From Methanobacteriota archaeon (lineage in GTDB: Archaea > Thermoplasmatota > Thermoplasmata > RBG-16-68-12), in assembly GCA_005879065.1 (NCBI GenBank), contig VBLU01000006.1, positions 1-40,561 on the forward strand: 40,561 nt of DNA, in the 5' to 3' direction. The translations under genes and the position numbers were made by a program. Under the pieces are notes generated by a model, which saw nothing but the letters and a program-made list of their open reading frames with translations, was not told the origin of the DNA and did not search any database. Shown piece after piece: positions 7,366 through 16,281 of the stretch (within the stretch, counting starts at the first letter, position 1; every line of letters starts with the position of its first letter).

Positions 7366-8349
7366 TCATGCGCGCCAGATTGCCGCCACCTCGTCCGTCC
7401 GATACCGCTGGTCCACGACCGTCTCGCTGAGGTTCATCCGCACACCGCCCCGGTGCATCAACAATCCCGTCCAAGCAATCATCGCGCCATTGTCGATGCA
7501 CAGATCTCCCGGCGGAACGAACATCCGCGCCCCGCGGTCCGCGGCCATGCGGTCGACCATTCCCTGCAACCTCCGATTGCATGCAACGCCGCCGCCCAAG
7601 AGGACCTCGTCGTTATCTAGATGGGCCATCGCCCGTTCCGTGACCTCCGTGAGCATGGCGAAGGCGACCTCCTGGATCGAGAAGGCGAGGTCCTCCATGG
7701 ACTTGCCCTCCCTACGGAGGGCGAGGGCCGCAGTCAGCATGCCGCTGAACGCCACGTCCATGCCCTTCACGCTGTATGGCAGCGGCAGCAGCGTCCTGCC
7801 ATCGCGCGCAAGCTTCTCCAGGATCGGACCGCCCGGGAACGGAAGGCCGCACTCCCGGGCGAACTTGTCGAGCATGTTGCCGATCCCGATGTCGAGCGTC
7901 TCTCCGAACACCCGATACCGGCCCCGGGCGAAGGCGATGACCTGGGTGTTCCCGCCGCTCACGTACAGTAGGACGGGGTCCTTCGCGGCGGTGACACCGC
8001 GGCCGATCTCCAGATGGGCGACGCAATGATTCACCCCGACGATCGGTCGATCGAGGGCGACGGCGAGGGCTCGTGCCGCGGTCGCGACGGTCCGCAAACA
8101 AGGGCCGAGGCCGGGGCCCTGGGAGAACGCGACGAGATCGAGGTCCCCGAGGTCGACCCCCGCGACATCCGCGGCCTTTCGAATCAGCGGGACGACCGCG
8201 TCCGCGTGATGGTTCGCCGCCTCCCGCGGATGGATTCCCCCTTTCTCGGGCCTCACCATGTCGTAGACGTTCGCGAGGACGCGGCACGTCTCGTCGACGA
8301 TCCCGACGCCGACCGTGTGCGCGGTCCCTTCAATCCCGAGGGCGAGCAA
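7366..8349 (-). CDS. kae1: tRNA N6-adenosine threonylcarbamoyltransferase subunit Kae1
   Basis: Catalytic subunit of the KEOPS complex, which makes t6A37 in ANN-decoding tRNAs in the cytoplasm. It starts LALGIEGTAHT, carries the metal-binding NHCVAH (His ~108 and ~112), SGGNTQV and the helix DKFARECGLPFPGGP, and ends after LCIDNGAMIAWTGL. The frame stays open far upstream, but family length (about 325 residues) and the conserved N-terminus place the start at the TTG at 8349 (327 residues). It has no fused Bud32 kinase, unlike Kae1-Bud32 fusions described in some euryarchaea. The nosD-like gene downstream has its own promoter. Confidence 0.93.
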   Translation of the reverse strand: MLALGIEGTAHTVGVGIVDETCRVLANVYDMVRPEKGGIHPREAANHHADAVVPLIRKAADVAGVDLGDLDLVAFSQGPGLGPCLRTVATAARALAVALDRPIVGVNHCVAHLEIGRGVTAAKDPVLLYVSGGNTQVIAFARGRYRVFGETLDIGIGNMLDKFARECGLPFPGGPILEKLARDGRTLLPLPYSVKGMDVAFSGMLTAALALRREGKSMEDLAFSIQEVAFAMLTEVTERAMAHLDNDEVLLGGGVACNRRLQGMVDRMAADRGARMFVPPGDLCIDNGAMIAWTGLLMHRGGVRMNLSETVVDQRYRTDEVAAIWRA

Positions 8350-8398
8350 CGGAATCGATAAGGAGCCGCTCGCAAAAGGGTTTGTTCGGTGAGGAGCC

Positions 8399-8405
8399 CT
8401 TTTAG
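8399..8405 (+). promoter_or_regulatory. TATA-like box fixing the start at 8431
   Basis: CTTTTAG centred about 29 nt before the ATG at 8431. It argues against the GTG at 8389, which would lie upstream of the box. Confidence 0.5.
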
Positions 8406-8430
8406 CCGAGTCCGCATTTCGCGCTTCCGC

Positions 8431-9306
8431 ATGGAGAACGGAGGACGCGGTGCCCTGCTGTACGCTTACCGCCCGATCCCTGCGAACCCGATGGCGGTCG
8501 CACTGCTCCTCCTGGTCCTCGTCGTGACATTCGGGATCGGACCGCTCGTCGCGGGACCCGAAGGCCTGTGGCCTCTCGGGGGCCTCTGCTTCGCCCCTCT
8601 GGCGGTCGTCCTCCTCGCGATGGCCCTGTTCAAACCGAACCCGACATATGTCTTCGAACACGGAATCGAAATCTCGCTGCCCCTGTGGCGTCGAATGGTG
8701 GGTAGGCCCCGATACATCCCCTGGTCCGACGTCCGCGACGTGTATCCAAGGAGCTACGAGGTCGCGGGCTCCTTCCTGTCGCCGTTCGCGTCGTCCGCGG
8801 GGACCCTCGTCCACACCGGAATCGGCATCGAGACCAAGGAGGGACGCCGGATCCTCATCCGCTTCACCCCCGGGTCGATCCGCGCGTTCCGCGCGGAATC
8901 CCGCGGCTATCAGGAGACGATGAGGGTCATCCGCGACCGGTTCGCGCGCCGACACGAGCGGATGATCACGACCGCGAAGAGTTACTCCGACACGGAGGTG
9001 TTGGCGATGCAAAGCCAGACGCGCCAGCCGCTCGTCCGGATCGAAGGCGTGTTCACCGCTTTCTTCCTGCCTCCGTCGATCGTGATTGTCCTGCTGATCA
9101 TCCTGCAGGGTTTCCATGTTGGCTTGACCGCGGCCATCATCTTGATCGTCCTGTTCTTCGCGTTGGTCCCGCCCGCCATCTCCATGGTGCGCACGCTACA
9201 ACAGAGCGAACGACGCAACGGGATTCTGTCGGAACTCGCGAAATTCCAGGAGCAGCTGCGGGAACGCTCGGAGCAGGCCACGGACGGTGCGAAGCCGCAG
9301 CCATAG
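8431..9306 (+). CDS. Four-helix membrane protein with PH-like insert, unknown function
   Basis: A 291-residue protein from the ATG at 8431 (a GTG at 8389 would add 14 residues but precedes the likely TATA box). Two N-terminal hydrophobic helices are followed by a soluble stretch (~70-185) with the pattern of a bacterial PH-like domain: YVFEHGIEISLPLWRR, YIPWSDV, then a strand ending RILIRFTPG. Two more membrane helices (~210-255) and a charged tail follow. PH-like membrane proteins of this design (YdbS/YdbT type) are common in archaea and bacteria with little known function. Transcribed divergently from kae1. Confidence 0.75.
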   Translation: MENGGRGALLYAYRPIPANPMAVALLLLVLVVTFGIGPLVAGPEGLWPLGGLCFAPLAVVLLAMALFKPNPTYVFEHGIEISLPLWRRMVGRPRYIPWSDVRDVYPRSYEVAGSFLSPFASSAGTLVHTGIGIETKEGRRILIRFTPGSIRAFRAESRGYQETMRVIRDRFARRHERMITTAKSYSDTEVLAMQSQTRQPLVRIEGVFTAFFLPPSIVIVLLIILQGFHVGLTAAIILIVLFFALVPPAISMVRTLQQSERRNGILSELAKFQEQLRERSEQATDGAKPQP

Positions 9307-9343
9307 TGGCGAAGGGACCGGTGGTCCTCCATATCTCGCGAAA

Positions 9344-10591
9344 TCACCCCGACGGGTCTTTTGAATCGGGGTTCGGCCCTCGTCTCGGATCAAGGAGCCG
9401 AATTCTCTGCGGGTCCCTCACGTCGTACACATGGCCCCGCCACCGGACCGACGTCGGTCGCCGGGTGCGGACAAGGCCCCACGCCATCACCCATGGGACC
9501 GCGAGGGCCGCGAACGCGACCCGCCATGGAGGGACTTTCCATGCCGTGGCGACGGAGGGGGCGGCGGAAAACAAGGCGCGTCGTCGCACGAACGCCTTCA
9601 CGACTGCGACGAGGAGTGGCGCGAGGAAGAGAATCGCGGGAACCAGGTAGGACGGACCCAAGGCCGACGCAAGGCTCAGCGACGCGAGGCCCAAGATCAC
9701 GGACCCATCGAAGACGGCGAAGGATGCCGCGGCGTATCGGCGGACGATGGGCAGGTACAGAGTGGCCATCATCATTTGCCGAACGCACCACTCGAGACAA
9801 ATCGCGCGGGTCGCTCCCTCAAACGTCGGGACGAGGGCCGCGGGGGCATACGCGATCTTGAGGCCGGCATCCCGCACGGCCTGCGAGAGGACCAAGTCGT
9901 CGCTCAGCACCTCCCGCCATCGGTCCTCAAGCCGCAAGACCGGCAGGTGGTCGCGGCGCACCGCACACGAGCCGCCCCAGGCAAAGGCGCGCCGCGGGTC
10001 GAACAACACGTTCGCGCTCACGGCGTTCCACTCCGTGCGGACCAGGGACCAGAACGTCGGTCGGGGCGGCACATACCAGCGGAAGCCGGTGGCCACGCCG
10101 ACGGTCGAATCTGCAAGGGGTTGGACGAGCTGACGGAGCCAATCCTCCGCGGGCCGGATGTCCGAATCGGCGAAGACGACGACCTCATCCGTTGGTGTGA
10201 GATGCAGGAGGCCCGATCGGACCGCATTCACCTTCCCAGGGAGGTCGCCAGGGCCGGCCACCACCACGGACACAGGAACGCGCGATGTCTCCCTCGCAAT
10301 CGCACGTACCTGATCCGCGGCCGAATCCACCGGATCCTCCGCAACGACCACGAGGCGGTACTTTGGGTACGTCTGCCGAAGGATCGCGCGGACGTTGTCG
10401 TCAAATCCTGGGTCCATGCCGCGGACAGGGAGAATCACGACCACGGGCGGGAGGAATGCACCGAAAGCCAATCGCATCGCGCGGCGCACATGGCCTCGCA
10501 TGCGGAGCCCCTGCCCGAGGGACATGCCGTTCGGGATGAGCCCTAGGATGGCAAGTATGGTGAGAAACACCCAGAGGAATTCGGTGGCCAA
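9344..10591 (-). CDS. Membrane-bound family 2 glycosyltransferase
   Basis: A 415-residue protein. An N-terminal membrane helix is followed by a GT-A domain with VVVILPVRGMD, the metal-binding DSD in VVVFADSDIRP, and a later SDDLVLSQAV as the probable catalytic aspartate region. Two to three C-terminal hydrophobic helices follow (from ~285). The order resembles ceramide-glucosyltransferase/HpnI-like GT2 enzymes, which move a sugar to a membrane lipid on the cytosolic face. The acceptor is unknown. It uses a TTG start with a GCTTAACCC box ~28 nt upstream, implying leaderless translation from TTG. Confidence 0.85.
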   Translation of the reverse strand: MATEFLWVFLTILAILGLIPNGMSLGQGLRMRGHVRRAMRLAFGAFLPPVVVILPVRGMDPGFDDNVRAILRQTYPKYRLVVVAEDPVDSAADQVRAIARETSRVPVSVVVAGPGDLPGKVNAVRSGLLHLTPTDEVVVFADSDIRPAEDWLRQLVQPLADSTVGVATGFRWYVPPRPTFWSLVRTEWNAVSANVLFDPRRAFAWGGSCAVRRDHLPVLRLEDRWREVLSDDLVLSQAVRDAGLKIAYAPAALVPTFEGATRAICLEWCVRQMMMATLYLPIVRRYAAASFAVFDGSVILGLASLSLASALGPSYLVPAILFLAPLLVAVVKAFVRRRALFSAAPSVATAWKVPPWRVAFAALAVPWVMAWGLVRTRRPTSVRWRGHVYDVRDPQRIRLLDPRRGPNPDSKDPSG

Positions 10592-10654
10592 GCAGTTGTG
10601 GAACCCGAGGTGAGGGTTAAGCTTGACCCGTCGGAGGTCTGTGGGCGAGCCGAC

Positions 10655-10960
10655 TCACGCGCCGACGAGGACATCGTCCCCATCGAGGCGGACCTCGTAC
10701 CTCTTGAGCCGGGCGGCAGGGTTGATCGTGTTCGCTCCCGTCCTCACATCGTACTCCCATCCGTGCATCGGACAGGTGACAATGGGCCCATCCAGTTCCC
10801 CCTCGCCCACGGGCCCACCGCGGTGCAAGCACACGTTGGAAACCGCAAAGAATCGTCCGTCCACGTTGAACAAGGCGACCGGATAGCCTTGGACGACCAC
10901 GACCCGGCCACTCCCAGGCGGGATCTCTCCTGCCTTCGCGACGCGGACGAACACGGTCAT
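10655..10960 (-). CDS. Rieske-type [2Fe-2S] ferredoxin
   Basis: A 101-residue protein with the two Rieske cluster motifs CLHRGG and CPMHGWEYD (C-x-H ... C-x2-H). It has no membrane helix, so it is a soluble Rieske ferredoxin of the NirD/dioxygenase-ferredoxin type that carries electrons to a partner oxygenase or reductase. No such partner is adjacent. The frame is open far upstream, but family length and the typical N-terminus (residues FVRVAKAGEIPPGSG) support the ATG at 10960, preceded by AAAGGAGGG. Confidence 0.9.
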   Translation of the reverse strand: MTVFVRVAKAGEIPPGSGRVVVVQGYPVALFNVDGRFFAVSNVCLHRGGPVGEGELDGPIVTCPMHGWEYDVRTGANTINPAARLKRYEVRLDGDDVLVGA

Positions 10961-11041
10961 CCCATTCGCTGAGCCTTCGCCCTCCTTTGAAGGTTGCGAA
11001 AGTTTATCGAGGATGGACCGCATGGAGAGGCGGGTCTCTCC

Positions 11042-11317
11042 ATGACGCGCGAAGAACAGGCGAAGTTCCTGGCCCAGTGCAAGGAGTTCGTCCTCGGGAT
11101 GAACCGGCTGGAACAGCGGGTCGGCAAGATCGACGAGGGCCTGACGAAGGCGGAGCAGCGTGCCGTGTTCAAGGAGGTTTTCGAATGGCTCGGCGCGACG
11201 ACGGAGATTCCGCCGAACTCGTACACGAGAGAATGGGCCCGCGAACTTCTCGCGGCGATCGGCGCGACGGCGCAATACGACAAGTACGAGGGATCGCCGG
11301 ACACGTACATCGCGTAA
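11042..11317 (+). CDS. Small helical protein, unknown function
   Basis: A 91-residue, strongly charged, mostly helical protein with the segments REEQAKFLAQCKEFV and LTKAEQRAVFKEVFEWLG. No recognised domain. The ATG at 11042 is preferred over a start at 10994, because a TATA-like AGTTTATCG (near 11000) would place transcription start at ~11030. It is divergent from the Rieske gene and 140 bp upstream of the P5C-dehydrogenase-like gene, which has its own TATA-like box (CCTTATTC, ~11414). Confidence 0.7.
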   Translation: MTREEQAKFLAQCKEFVLGMNRLEQRVGKIDEGLTKAEQRAVFKEVFEWLGATTEIPPNSYTREWARELLAAIGATAQYDKYEGSPDTYIA

Positions 11318-11457
11318 CGTCGATCTCTCTTCTCCCCCGGGAGAATCCCAAATCGCTCCGGACGCCAGCGGACGAGACGGCCGAATCGATCCGGAGAGCG
11401 GAACGAGCGAAACCTTATTCGCGCTCCCGCCTTGCGTGCACCCGAGGGATTGCACTC

Positions 11458-13023
11458 ATGGAATTTCGAAACGAACGGACGTGGCAGAACGCCGCTGATC
11501 TCGGGAAGACGGAAGATTTTCACTTGAACTACGAAGCCGCGGTCGGCAAGGTCCGCGCGGCATTCGGGGACAAGCATCCGATCATCATCGACGGCAAAGA
11601 GGTGTGGTCGAAAGCGACGTTCCCCGACACGAGCCCGGCGGATACGAGCCTCGTCCTCGGTCACTTCCAGAAGGGCACCCGATCGCACGCGAAGCAAGCG
11701 ATCAAGGCGGCGAGGGCGGCGTTCCCCGGTTGGTCGGCGACTCCCTACCTGGAACGGGTCCGCACGATCCAGCGCGCGGCGGATCGGATCTCCGAACGAA
11801 AGTACGCGTACGCGGCCCTCCTTTCCTTCGAGAACGGGAAGAATCGGTACGAGGCGGTGGCGGACATCGACGAGGCCGCCGACCTGCTGCGATGGTACGC
11901 CACCGAGATGATTCGGAACCAGGGATATGAGCACACGATGGGCCAGTTCTTGCCGGGGGAGAGCGCCCGTGCGATGTTGAAACCGTACGGCGTGTGGGCC
12001 GTCGTGGCTCCCTTCAATTTTCCGTTCGCCATTGCCGCGGGCATGTCGACAGGTGCCCTGATCGCCGGGAACACGGTCGTGTTCAAGCCCGCGAGCGACA
12101 CGCCGTACATCGGCCTCAAATTGTGCGAACTGCTTCATGAGGCGGGCCTGCCTCCGGGCGTCTTCAATTACGTCACCGGTCCGGGCGCCACTGTGGGCCA
12201 GGAACTCGTCGACAACGAAGGGGTGGACGGCTTCGTCTTCACGGGGTCGCGGACGGTCGGTCTCGCGGCCTTCAAGACGTTTACGCGAGAGCGTCCCAAG
12301 CCGATCATCACGGAAATGGGTGGCAAGAATCCGACGATCGTCACCGCGAGCGCGGACCTGGAGAAGGCCGCCATCGGCGTGACGCGCGCCGCGTTTGGGT
12401 ATGGGGGCCAGAAGTGCTCCGCGTGTTCTCGAGTCCTCGTCGACCGCACCGTGAAGGACGCATTCCTCGAACGCCTCGTGTTGGAGACGCAGAAACTGAA
12501 GGTCGGGGACCCGACTCAACGCGATGTGTACCTCGGGCCCGTGATCAACGATGCTGCGGTCGCCACGTACGAGAAGGCGATCGCGGAGATACGACGGTCG
12601 AACGGGAAGATTGTGTTCGGTGGCAAGGCCGATCCCAAGGTGGGACACTTCGTCGATCCGACGATCGTGGGAGGCTTGCCGCGAAACCACCGGATCAACA
12701 AGGAGGAGCTGTTCGTCCCGATTCTTTCCGTGATCGAGGTCAATGGACTCGAGGACGCGATCCAGGTCGCGAACGACGTCGACTACGGGCTCACCGCTGG
12801 GATCTTTTCCCGAGAACCGGGCGAACTGCGGCGCTTCTTCTCCGAGGTCGAGGCCGGTGTCCTCTACGCGAACCGCGCCGCGGGCGCAACGACCGGAGCC
12901 GTCGTCGGCGTGCAGCCCTTCGGCGGATGGAAGATGTCCGGGACCTCCGGCAAGTCCGCGGGCGGCCACTACTACCTCCCGCAATTCATGCGGGAGCAGA
13001 GCCAGTCCGAATACGCGTCGTGA
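11458..13023 (+). CDS. Delta-1-pyrroline-5-carboxylate (glutamate semialdehyde) dehydrogenase-like ALDH
   Basis: A 521-residue NAD(P)-dependent aldehyde dehydrogenase. The nucleophile Cys ~320 lies in GGQKCSACSRV, a sequence typical of P5C dehydrogenases (RocA/PruA). The general base Glu ~285 is in TEMGGKNP, and the cofactor strand shows VVAPFNFPFA. The N-terminus (YEAAVGKVRAAFG, then PIIIDGKEVW) also matches that subfamily. Expected reaction: L-glutamate semialdehyde to glutamate, the second step of proline breakdown. No proline dehydrogenase is in the window, so arginine/ornithine breakdown via semialdehyde is equally possible. The ATG was chosen by family length and a CTTATTC box upstream. 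Confidence 0.88.
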   Translation: MEFRNERTWQNAADLGKTEDFHLNYEAAVGKVRAAFGDKHPIIIDGKEVWSKATFPDTSPADTSLVLGHFQKGTRSHAKQAIKAARAAFPGWSATPYLERVRTIQRAADRISERKYAYAALLSFENGKNRYEAVADIDEAADLLRWYATEMIRNQGYEHTMGQFLPGESARAMLKPYGVWAVVAPFNFPFAIAAGMSTGALIAGNTVVFKPASDTPYIGLKLCELLHEAGLPPGVFNYVTGPGATVGQELVDNEGVDGFVFTGSRTVGLAAFKTFTRERPKPIITEMGGKNPTIVTASADLEKAAIGVTRAAFGYGGQKCSACSRVLVDRTVKDAFLERLVLETQKLKVGDPTQRDVYLGPVINDAAVATYEKAIAEIRRSNGKIVFGGKADPKVGHFVDPTIVGGLPRNHRINKEELFVPILSVIEVNGLEDAIQVANDVDYGLTAGIFSREPGELRRFFSEVEAGVLYANRAAGATTGAVVGVQPFGGWKMSGTSGKSAGGHYYLPQFMREQSQSEYAS

Positions 13024-13267
13024 GTCCGACGCTTCGAATTTCGGTCGCTTCCGGCGACCTTGAGTCGATGGCGCAGGACCTGAACGGCCTGAGTTCCGAA
13101 CGGCGGAAACGTTCCTCCCGTTGAAGGCAGTCGCCGCGGTCCACGCGACGCCAGCTTCGTCGAACTGTCCATCCATGAGTCGTCGGAGCCTTAGCTCTTG
13201 GAGATTGAACCCGGGAACTCGGTCGCTTGCCACCTCGTATCCTTGCCGGCGACCGTCCCGAACTCCC
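13024..13267. other. Intergenic region between convergent genes, no gene seen
   Basis: 244 bp between the P5C-dehydrogenase-like gene and the convergent MFS gene. A minus-strand reading frame runs through it, but its codon use is poorer than that of the neighbours and it has no plausible start. No tRNA or clear hairpin terminator was found. Confidence 0.5.
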
Positions 13268-14545
13268 TCACGGCCTGAGTCGGCTGATCCGTTCGAGGAG
13301 TCGATGGAACCGCGAAACGCGACCGCCCCCAACGAGCCGCGAGGGGAGGGGCGTCATCGCGGGCCACGGTGCGACCGTCATCCTCCATCGCGCCAGGATG
13401 TAAGCGCACGGGACGATCGTGACGACTCCGAGGAAGAGGCCGAGGCTGAGCAGGCCCGTCGAGGTTGTCAGGAGGCCCGCCACGGGTTCCAGGATGACCA
13501 AGGCGAGCGTGTACGCGAACGCTCCCATCGAAAGTACGGTCGCGCGCTGACCCGGTTCGAGCCGGCGGTTCAGGTACGCGGTCGTGAGCGCGGGTTGCAG
13601 GCTCCAGACGACGTAGATCGGGACTTGGAAGAGGACCGCGCCCGAAAATACGCCGGCGCCGTATATGCCGAAAAATGCTGCGGAGGCCAAGGCCACCAGG
13701 AGGGCGATCGTCCCGAACTCGCCGAGGACGCGGGAGATCCCGCCCGCAAAGGCGGACCAGACCGCGGCGACGACGAGGAAGCCCGCGATCGATAGCGCGA
13801 CCTGGGCGTCGGAGAGGCCGAGGAATCGGAGGTACAGCGGCCGGTAGAGCGCCATCATGTACAGGGTGACGCCGAGGAACACCTCGAGGCCGATCAAGAG
13901 GGCGACCCCCTCCCGGCGTCGGACGACCCGGAGGCCCTGACGCAGCTGCTCGGTGTACGTCGGTTCTGTGGTCCGGGCGACCGCCGGTTCGACGAACGTG
14001 AGGGCCACCAAGACCGCGACCAGATTCAAGGCGGCACCGGCGAACAGGGTGAGCCGCAGGTCGCGCAACGCCTGGACGACGAGACCTCCCGCGAAGGCGC
14101 CCGCGGCGTTCGCCAGGAGCTGGATCATCGTGTTCCGGCCGATGTACCGCGGGAACTCGGATTCGTGCTTCGTCGCCAGCAGGGTCTCATAGAGATATGA
14201 GGAGGTCCCGATCGAGAACGCGGCCCCGAGGGACCAGACCACGTTCGCGACGACGAATCCCGCGAAGGTGGTGGCCAGACCGTATCCAAGGATTCCGGCG
14301 GAGCGAAACACCTCGCTCAGGAGGATCGTCCGCTTGCGTCCGGTCCGGTCTGCGATCACGCCGACGGGAAGCTGGAAGACGAGAAGACCGATCCAGAACG
14401 CGACGTCGACGAGGGTGAACTCGAAGTCCGAGCCCAGGTTCCCGCGGATCCAGAGGGTCCAGAACGGAATCCAAATCGCGAACGACGACGCCGCCTGGTA
14501 CGTGTAAAACCGGCGGACCTTCGCGACGACCTCAGGCGGCAGCAT
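13268..14545 (-). CDS. Major facilitator superfamily transporter
   Basis: A 425-residue membrane protein with about 12 hydrophobic helices. The MFS signature lies between helices 2 and 3 (GVIADRTGRKRTILLSEVF, the G-x3-D-R-x-G-R-R/K pattern). The second half starts near RREGVALLIGLEVF. Substrate unknown; the lack of charged residues in the helices gives no clear hint. The ATG at 14545 is supported by CTAATATTCT (14571-14580), ~30 nt upstream. It is divergent from the BKACE gene, so a shared substrate is possible but unproven. Confidence 0.88.
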   Translation of the reverse strand: MLPPEVVAKVRRFYTYQAASSFAIWIPFWTLWIRGNLGSDFEFTLVDVAFWIGLLVFQLPVGVIADRTGRKRTILLSEVFRSAGILGYGLATTFAGFVVANVVWSLGAAFSIGTSSYLYETLLATKHESEFPRYIGRNTMIQLLANAAGAFAGGLVVQALRDLRLTLFAGAALNLVAVLVALTFVEPAVARTTEPTYTEQLRQGLRVVRRREGVALLIGLEVFLGVTLYMMALYRPLYLRFLGLSDAQVALSIAGFLVVAAVWSAFAGGISRVLGEFGTIALLVALASAAFFGIYGAGVFSGAVLFQVPIYVVWSLQPALTTAYLNRRLEPGQRATVLSMGAFAYTLALVILEPVAGLLTTSTGLLSLGLFLGVVTIVPCAYILARWRMTVAPWPAMTPLPSRLVGGGRVSRFHRLLERISRLRP

Positions 14546-14570
14546 GGCTTCGCGCCGACCGAAACCACAC

Positions 14571-14580
14571 AGAATATTAG
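14571..14580 (-). promoter_or_regulatory. TATA-like box of the MFS gene
   Basis: CTAATATTCT on the minus strand, centred ~30 nt before the ATG at 14545. It implies a leaderless mRNA. Confidence 0.5.
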
Positions 14581-14696
14581 TTCGTACGGACGCACGAGTC
14601 CGCGATTCGTCGCCCCATGGAAGCGAATGGGAGGGGGCCGAGAAGGACGGCCACAATGCTTACCTAGCGGAGCCCGGTTTGCCGTCGGGGAGCGCC

Positions 14697-15527
14697 ATGG
14701 AGAAGCTCGTCATCACGGTGGCCCCGACCGGCTCGGTCCCGCGGAAGAAGGACTCCCCGCACGTGCCGGTGACGCCGGACGAGATCGCGGAGACCGCCTA
14801 CCTGTGCGAGCAGGCCGGCGCATCGATCATCCACGTCCATTGCCGGGACGAGGACGAACGGCCCACTTCCCGGTTCGAGATCTTCAGAGAGACCGTGGAC
14901 AAGATCCGAAAGCGGACGAAGCTCATCGTGATGACCTCGACGAGCGGGATCGCCGGGAACACGGATGCCGATCGTGCCGCGCCCCTGAAGACGAAACCGG
15001 AGATGGGGAGCCTCACGACGGGCACGCTGAACTTCGCGGGCCGCACCCCCTCGGTCATCTACGTGAACTCGGTGGAAACGGTCCAGTTCCTCGCGAAGAC
15101 GATGCTCGACCTGCACATCAAGCCGGAGATCGAGGCCTTCGACGTCGGCTTCATCCAACAAGGAAGGAAACTGGTCGACACGGGCATCGTGAAGGAACCC
15201 GCCCACTTCCAGCTCGTGATGGGCGTCGACGGCGGCGTCCCTGCAACGCCCGACAATCTCCTCCACATGCGGAACCAGCTGCCTCCGACCGCGACCTACG
15301 TCGTCGCGGGCATGTCGCGGATGCAGCTCCCCATGACGACGATGGCGGTCCTCCTGGGCGGACACGTGCGGGTCGGACTTGAGGACAACCTCTATCTGAA
15401 GAAGGGAGTCCTCGCACGGAACGAAGAACTGGTCGCCAGGGCCCACCATCTCGCGGACGACCTGCAGCGAGAGGTCGCGACCCCCGACGAGGCCCGCCGA
15501 ATCATGGGCCTGCCCGCTCGGACATAA
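14697..15527 (+). CDS. Beta-keto acid cleavage enzyme (BKACE / DUF849 family)
   Basis: A 276-residue TIM-barrel protein of the BKACE family. Members condense a beta-keto acid with acetyl-CoA and split it into acetoacetate and a new CoA ester. Visible signatures are TVAPTGS at the N-terminus, the zinc-binding HVH in ASIIHVHCRDED, VMGVDGG and the C-terminal GLEDNLY with its glutamate. Kce of lysine fermentation is the best-known member, but the substrate here cannot be told, and no other lysine-fermentation genes are present. ATG at 14697 by family length; TATA-like GCTTACC ~35 nt upstream. Confidence 0.9.
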   Translation: MEKLVITVAPTGSVPRKKDSPHVPVTPDEIAETAYLCEQAGASIIHVHCRDEDERPTSRFEIFRETVDKIRKRTKLIVMTSTSGIAGNTDADRAAPLKTKPEMGSLTTGTLNFAGRTPSVIYVNSVETVQFLAKTMLDLHIKPEIEAFDVGFIQQGRKLVDTGIVKEPAHFQLVMGVDGGVPATPDNLLHMRNQLPPTATYVVAGMSRMQLPMTTMAVLLGGHVRVGLEDNLYLKKGVLARNEELVARAHHLADDLQREVATPDEARRIMGLPART

Positions 15528-15651
15528 TCACACCAAGGTCGGAAGGATTTCGTGGAACGCCCCGAAGGTGTGCGCGAGGGCGTAGAGCTCGTCGCCCGGT
15601 GTCGATATGCTCTTCGCCGACTCCGCACGCGCCTTCAAATCGAGACGCGCA

Positions 15652-16212
15652 ATGCGGACAACCGTGCCGGTCGTGCAAGGGGCGGCGAAAGCGCTCCGGT
15701 TCTTCGATCGAATCGCCCCCTGGTACGACCGGATCAATGTCCGTATCTACCAGCGACAATGGTTGAAGCGGGTGCGAGCCGAGATCCACGGTCTGCGGAT
15801 TCTCGATGTCGGCGTGGGGACGGGTTTCACGACGGGACACCTCACCGCCTCCGTGGGAATCGACCTGTCCCGCGAGATGCTGAAGCGCGCACGATACCAA
15901 GGCCACCTGATTCGAGCGGACGTGATGCACCCGCCGTTTCGGCCCGGTGTCTTCGACACGATCATCTTCGCGGGTTCCTTCTACTATCTTCCGAGCCCGG
16001 AGGCGGGGGCCACAATCACGGCTAATCTGCTCCGCCCCGGAGGACGTGTGATCATCCTCTCCCCCGCGACCCGGCTACTCGCCCTGTTCGTGCGCGTGTA
16101 CGGTCCCGAGGAATATCGGCAATTCATGGAGGGCGCAGGCCTGCGGCCCGTTCGATACGAGCGGCTCAATTGGGCGGCGTGTTTGGTCATCGCAGAGAGG
16201 CCGACGTCCTGA
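15652..16212 (+). CDS. SAM-dependent methyltransferase, UbiE-like, short
   Basis: A 186-residue class I methyltransferase. FFDRIAPWYDRIN at the N-terminus is the UbiE/COQ5-like entry helix, ILDVGVGTG is the SAM-binding motif I, and VGIDLS and RADVMHPPF are the next motifs. FDTIIFAGSFYYLP and LLRPGGRVIIL complete the fold. It is shorter than typical UbiE (about 230-250 residues), with a compressed post-motif region. The start is uncertain: an ATG at 15607 would add 15 residues, and neither has a good TATA box. Substrate unknown; quinone, lipid or small-molecule methylation are all possible. Confidence 0.8.
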   Translation: MRTTVPVVQGAAKALRFFDRIAPWYDRINVRIYQRQWLKRVRAEIHGLRILDVGVGTGFTTGHLTASVGIDLSREMLKRARYQGHLIRADVMHPPFRPGVFDTIIFAGSFYYLPSPEAGATITANLLRPGGRVIILSPATRLLALFVRVYGPEEYRQFMEGAGLRPVRYERLNWAACLVIAERPTS

Positions 16213-16281
16213 AACGTTCCACCTGCGGGGAGCCCCAACGGTTAAAGGCGTCTCGGTCCCTCGGGGTATGGAGGAAGGAAG

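Noticed and set aside
7366..9117. 583-codon extension of kae1 upstream
   Set aside because: Overlaps a well-supported divergent gene, and the extra N-terminus is low-complexity charged sequence. Kae1 length places the start near 8349.
13190..13250. T-arm-like GTTCAATC on the minus strand between convergent genes
   Set aside because: The flanking bases do not pair as a tRNA T stem and no acceptor or anticodon arm can be drawn.
10957..13332. 791-codon minus-strand open frame across the P5C dehydrogenase gene
   Set aside because: Shadow of a GC-rich gene on the plus strand. Its codon pattern mirrors the opposite strand and it has no family-like motifs.
15528..15665. Minus-strand frame ending GDELYALAHTFGAFHEILPTLV, high GC at third codon positions
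   Set aside because: No plausible start codon or promoter, and it lies against the start of the methyltransferase gene. It could be a remnant, but nothing confirms it.
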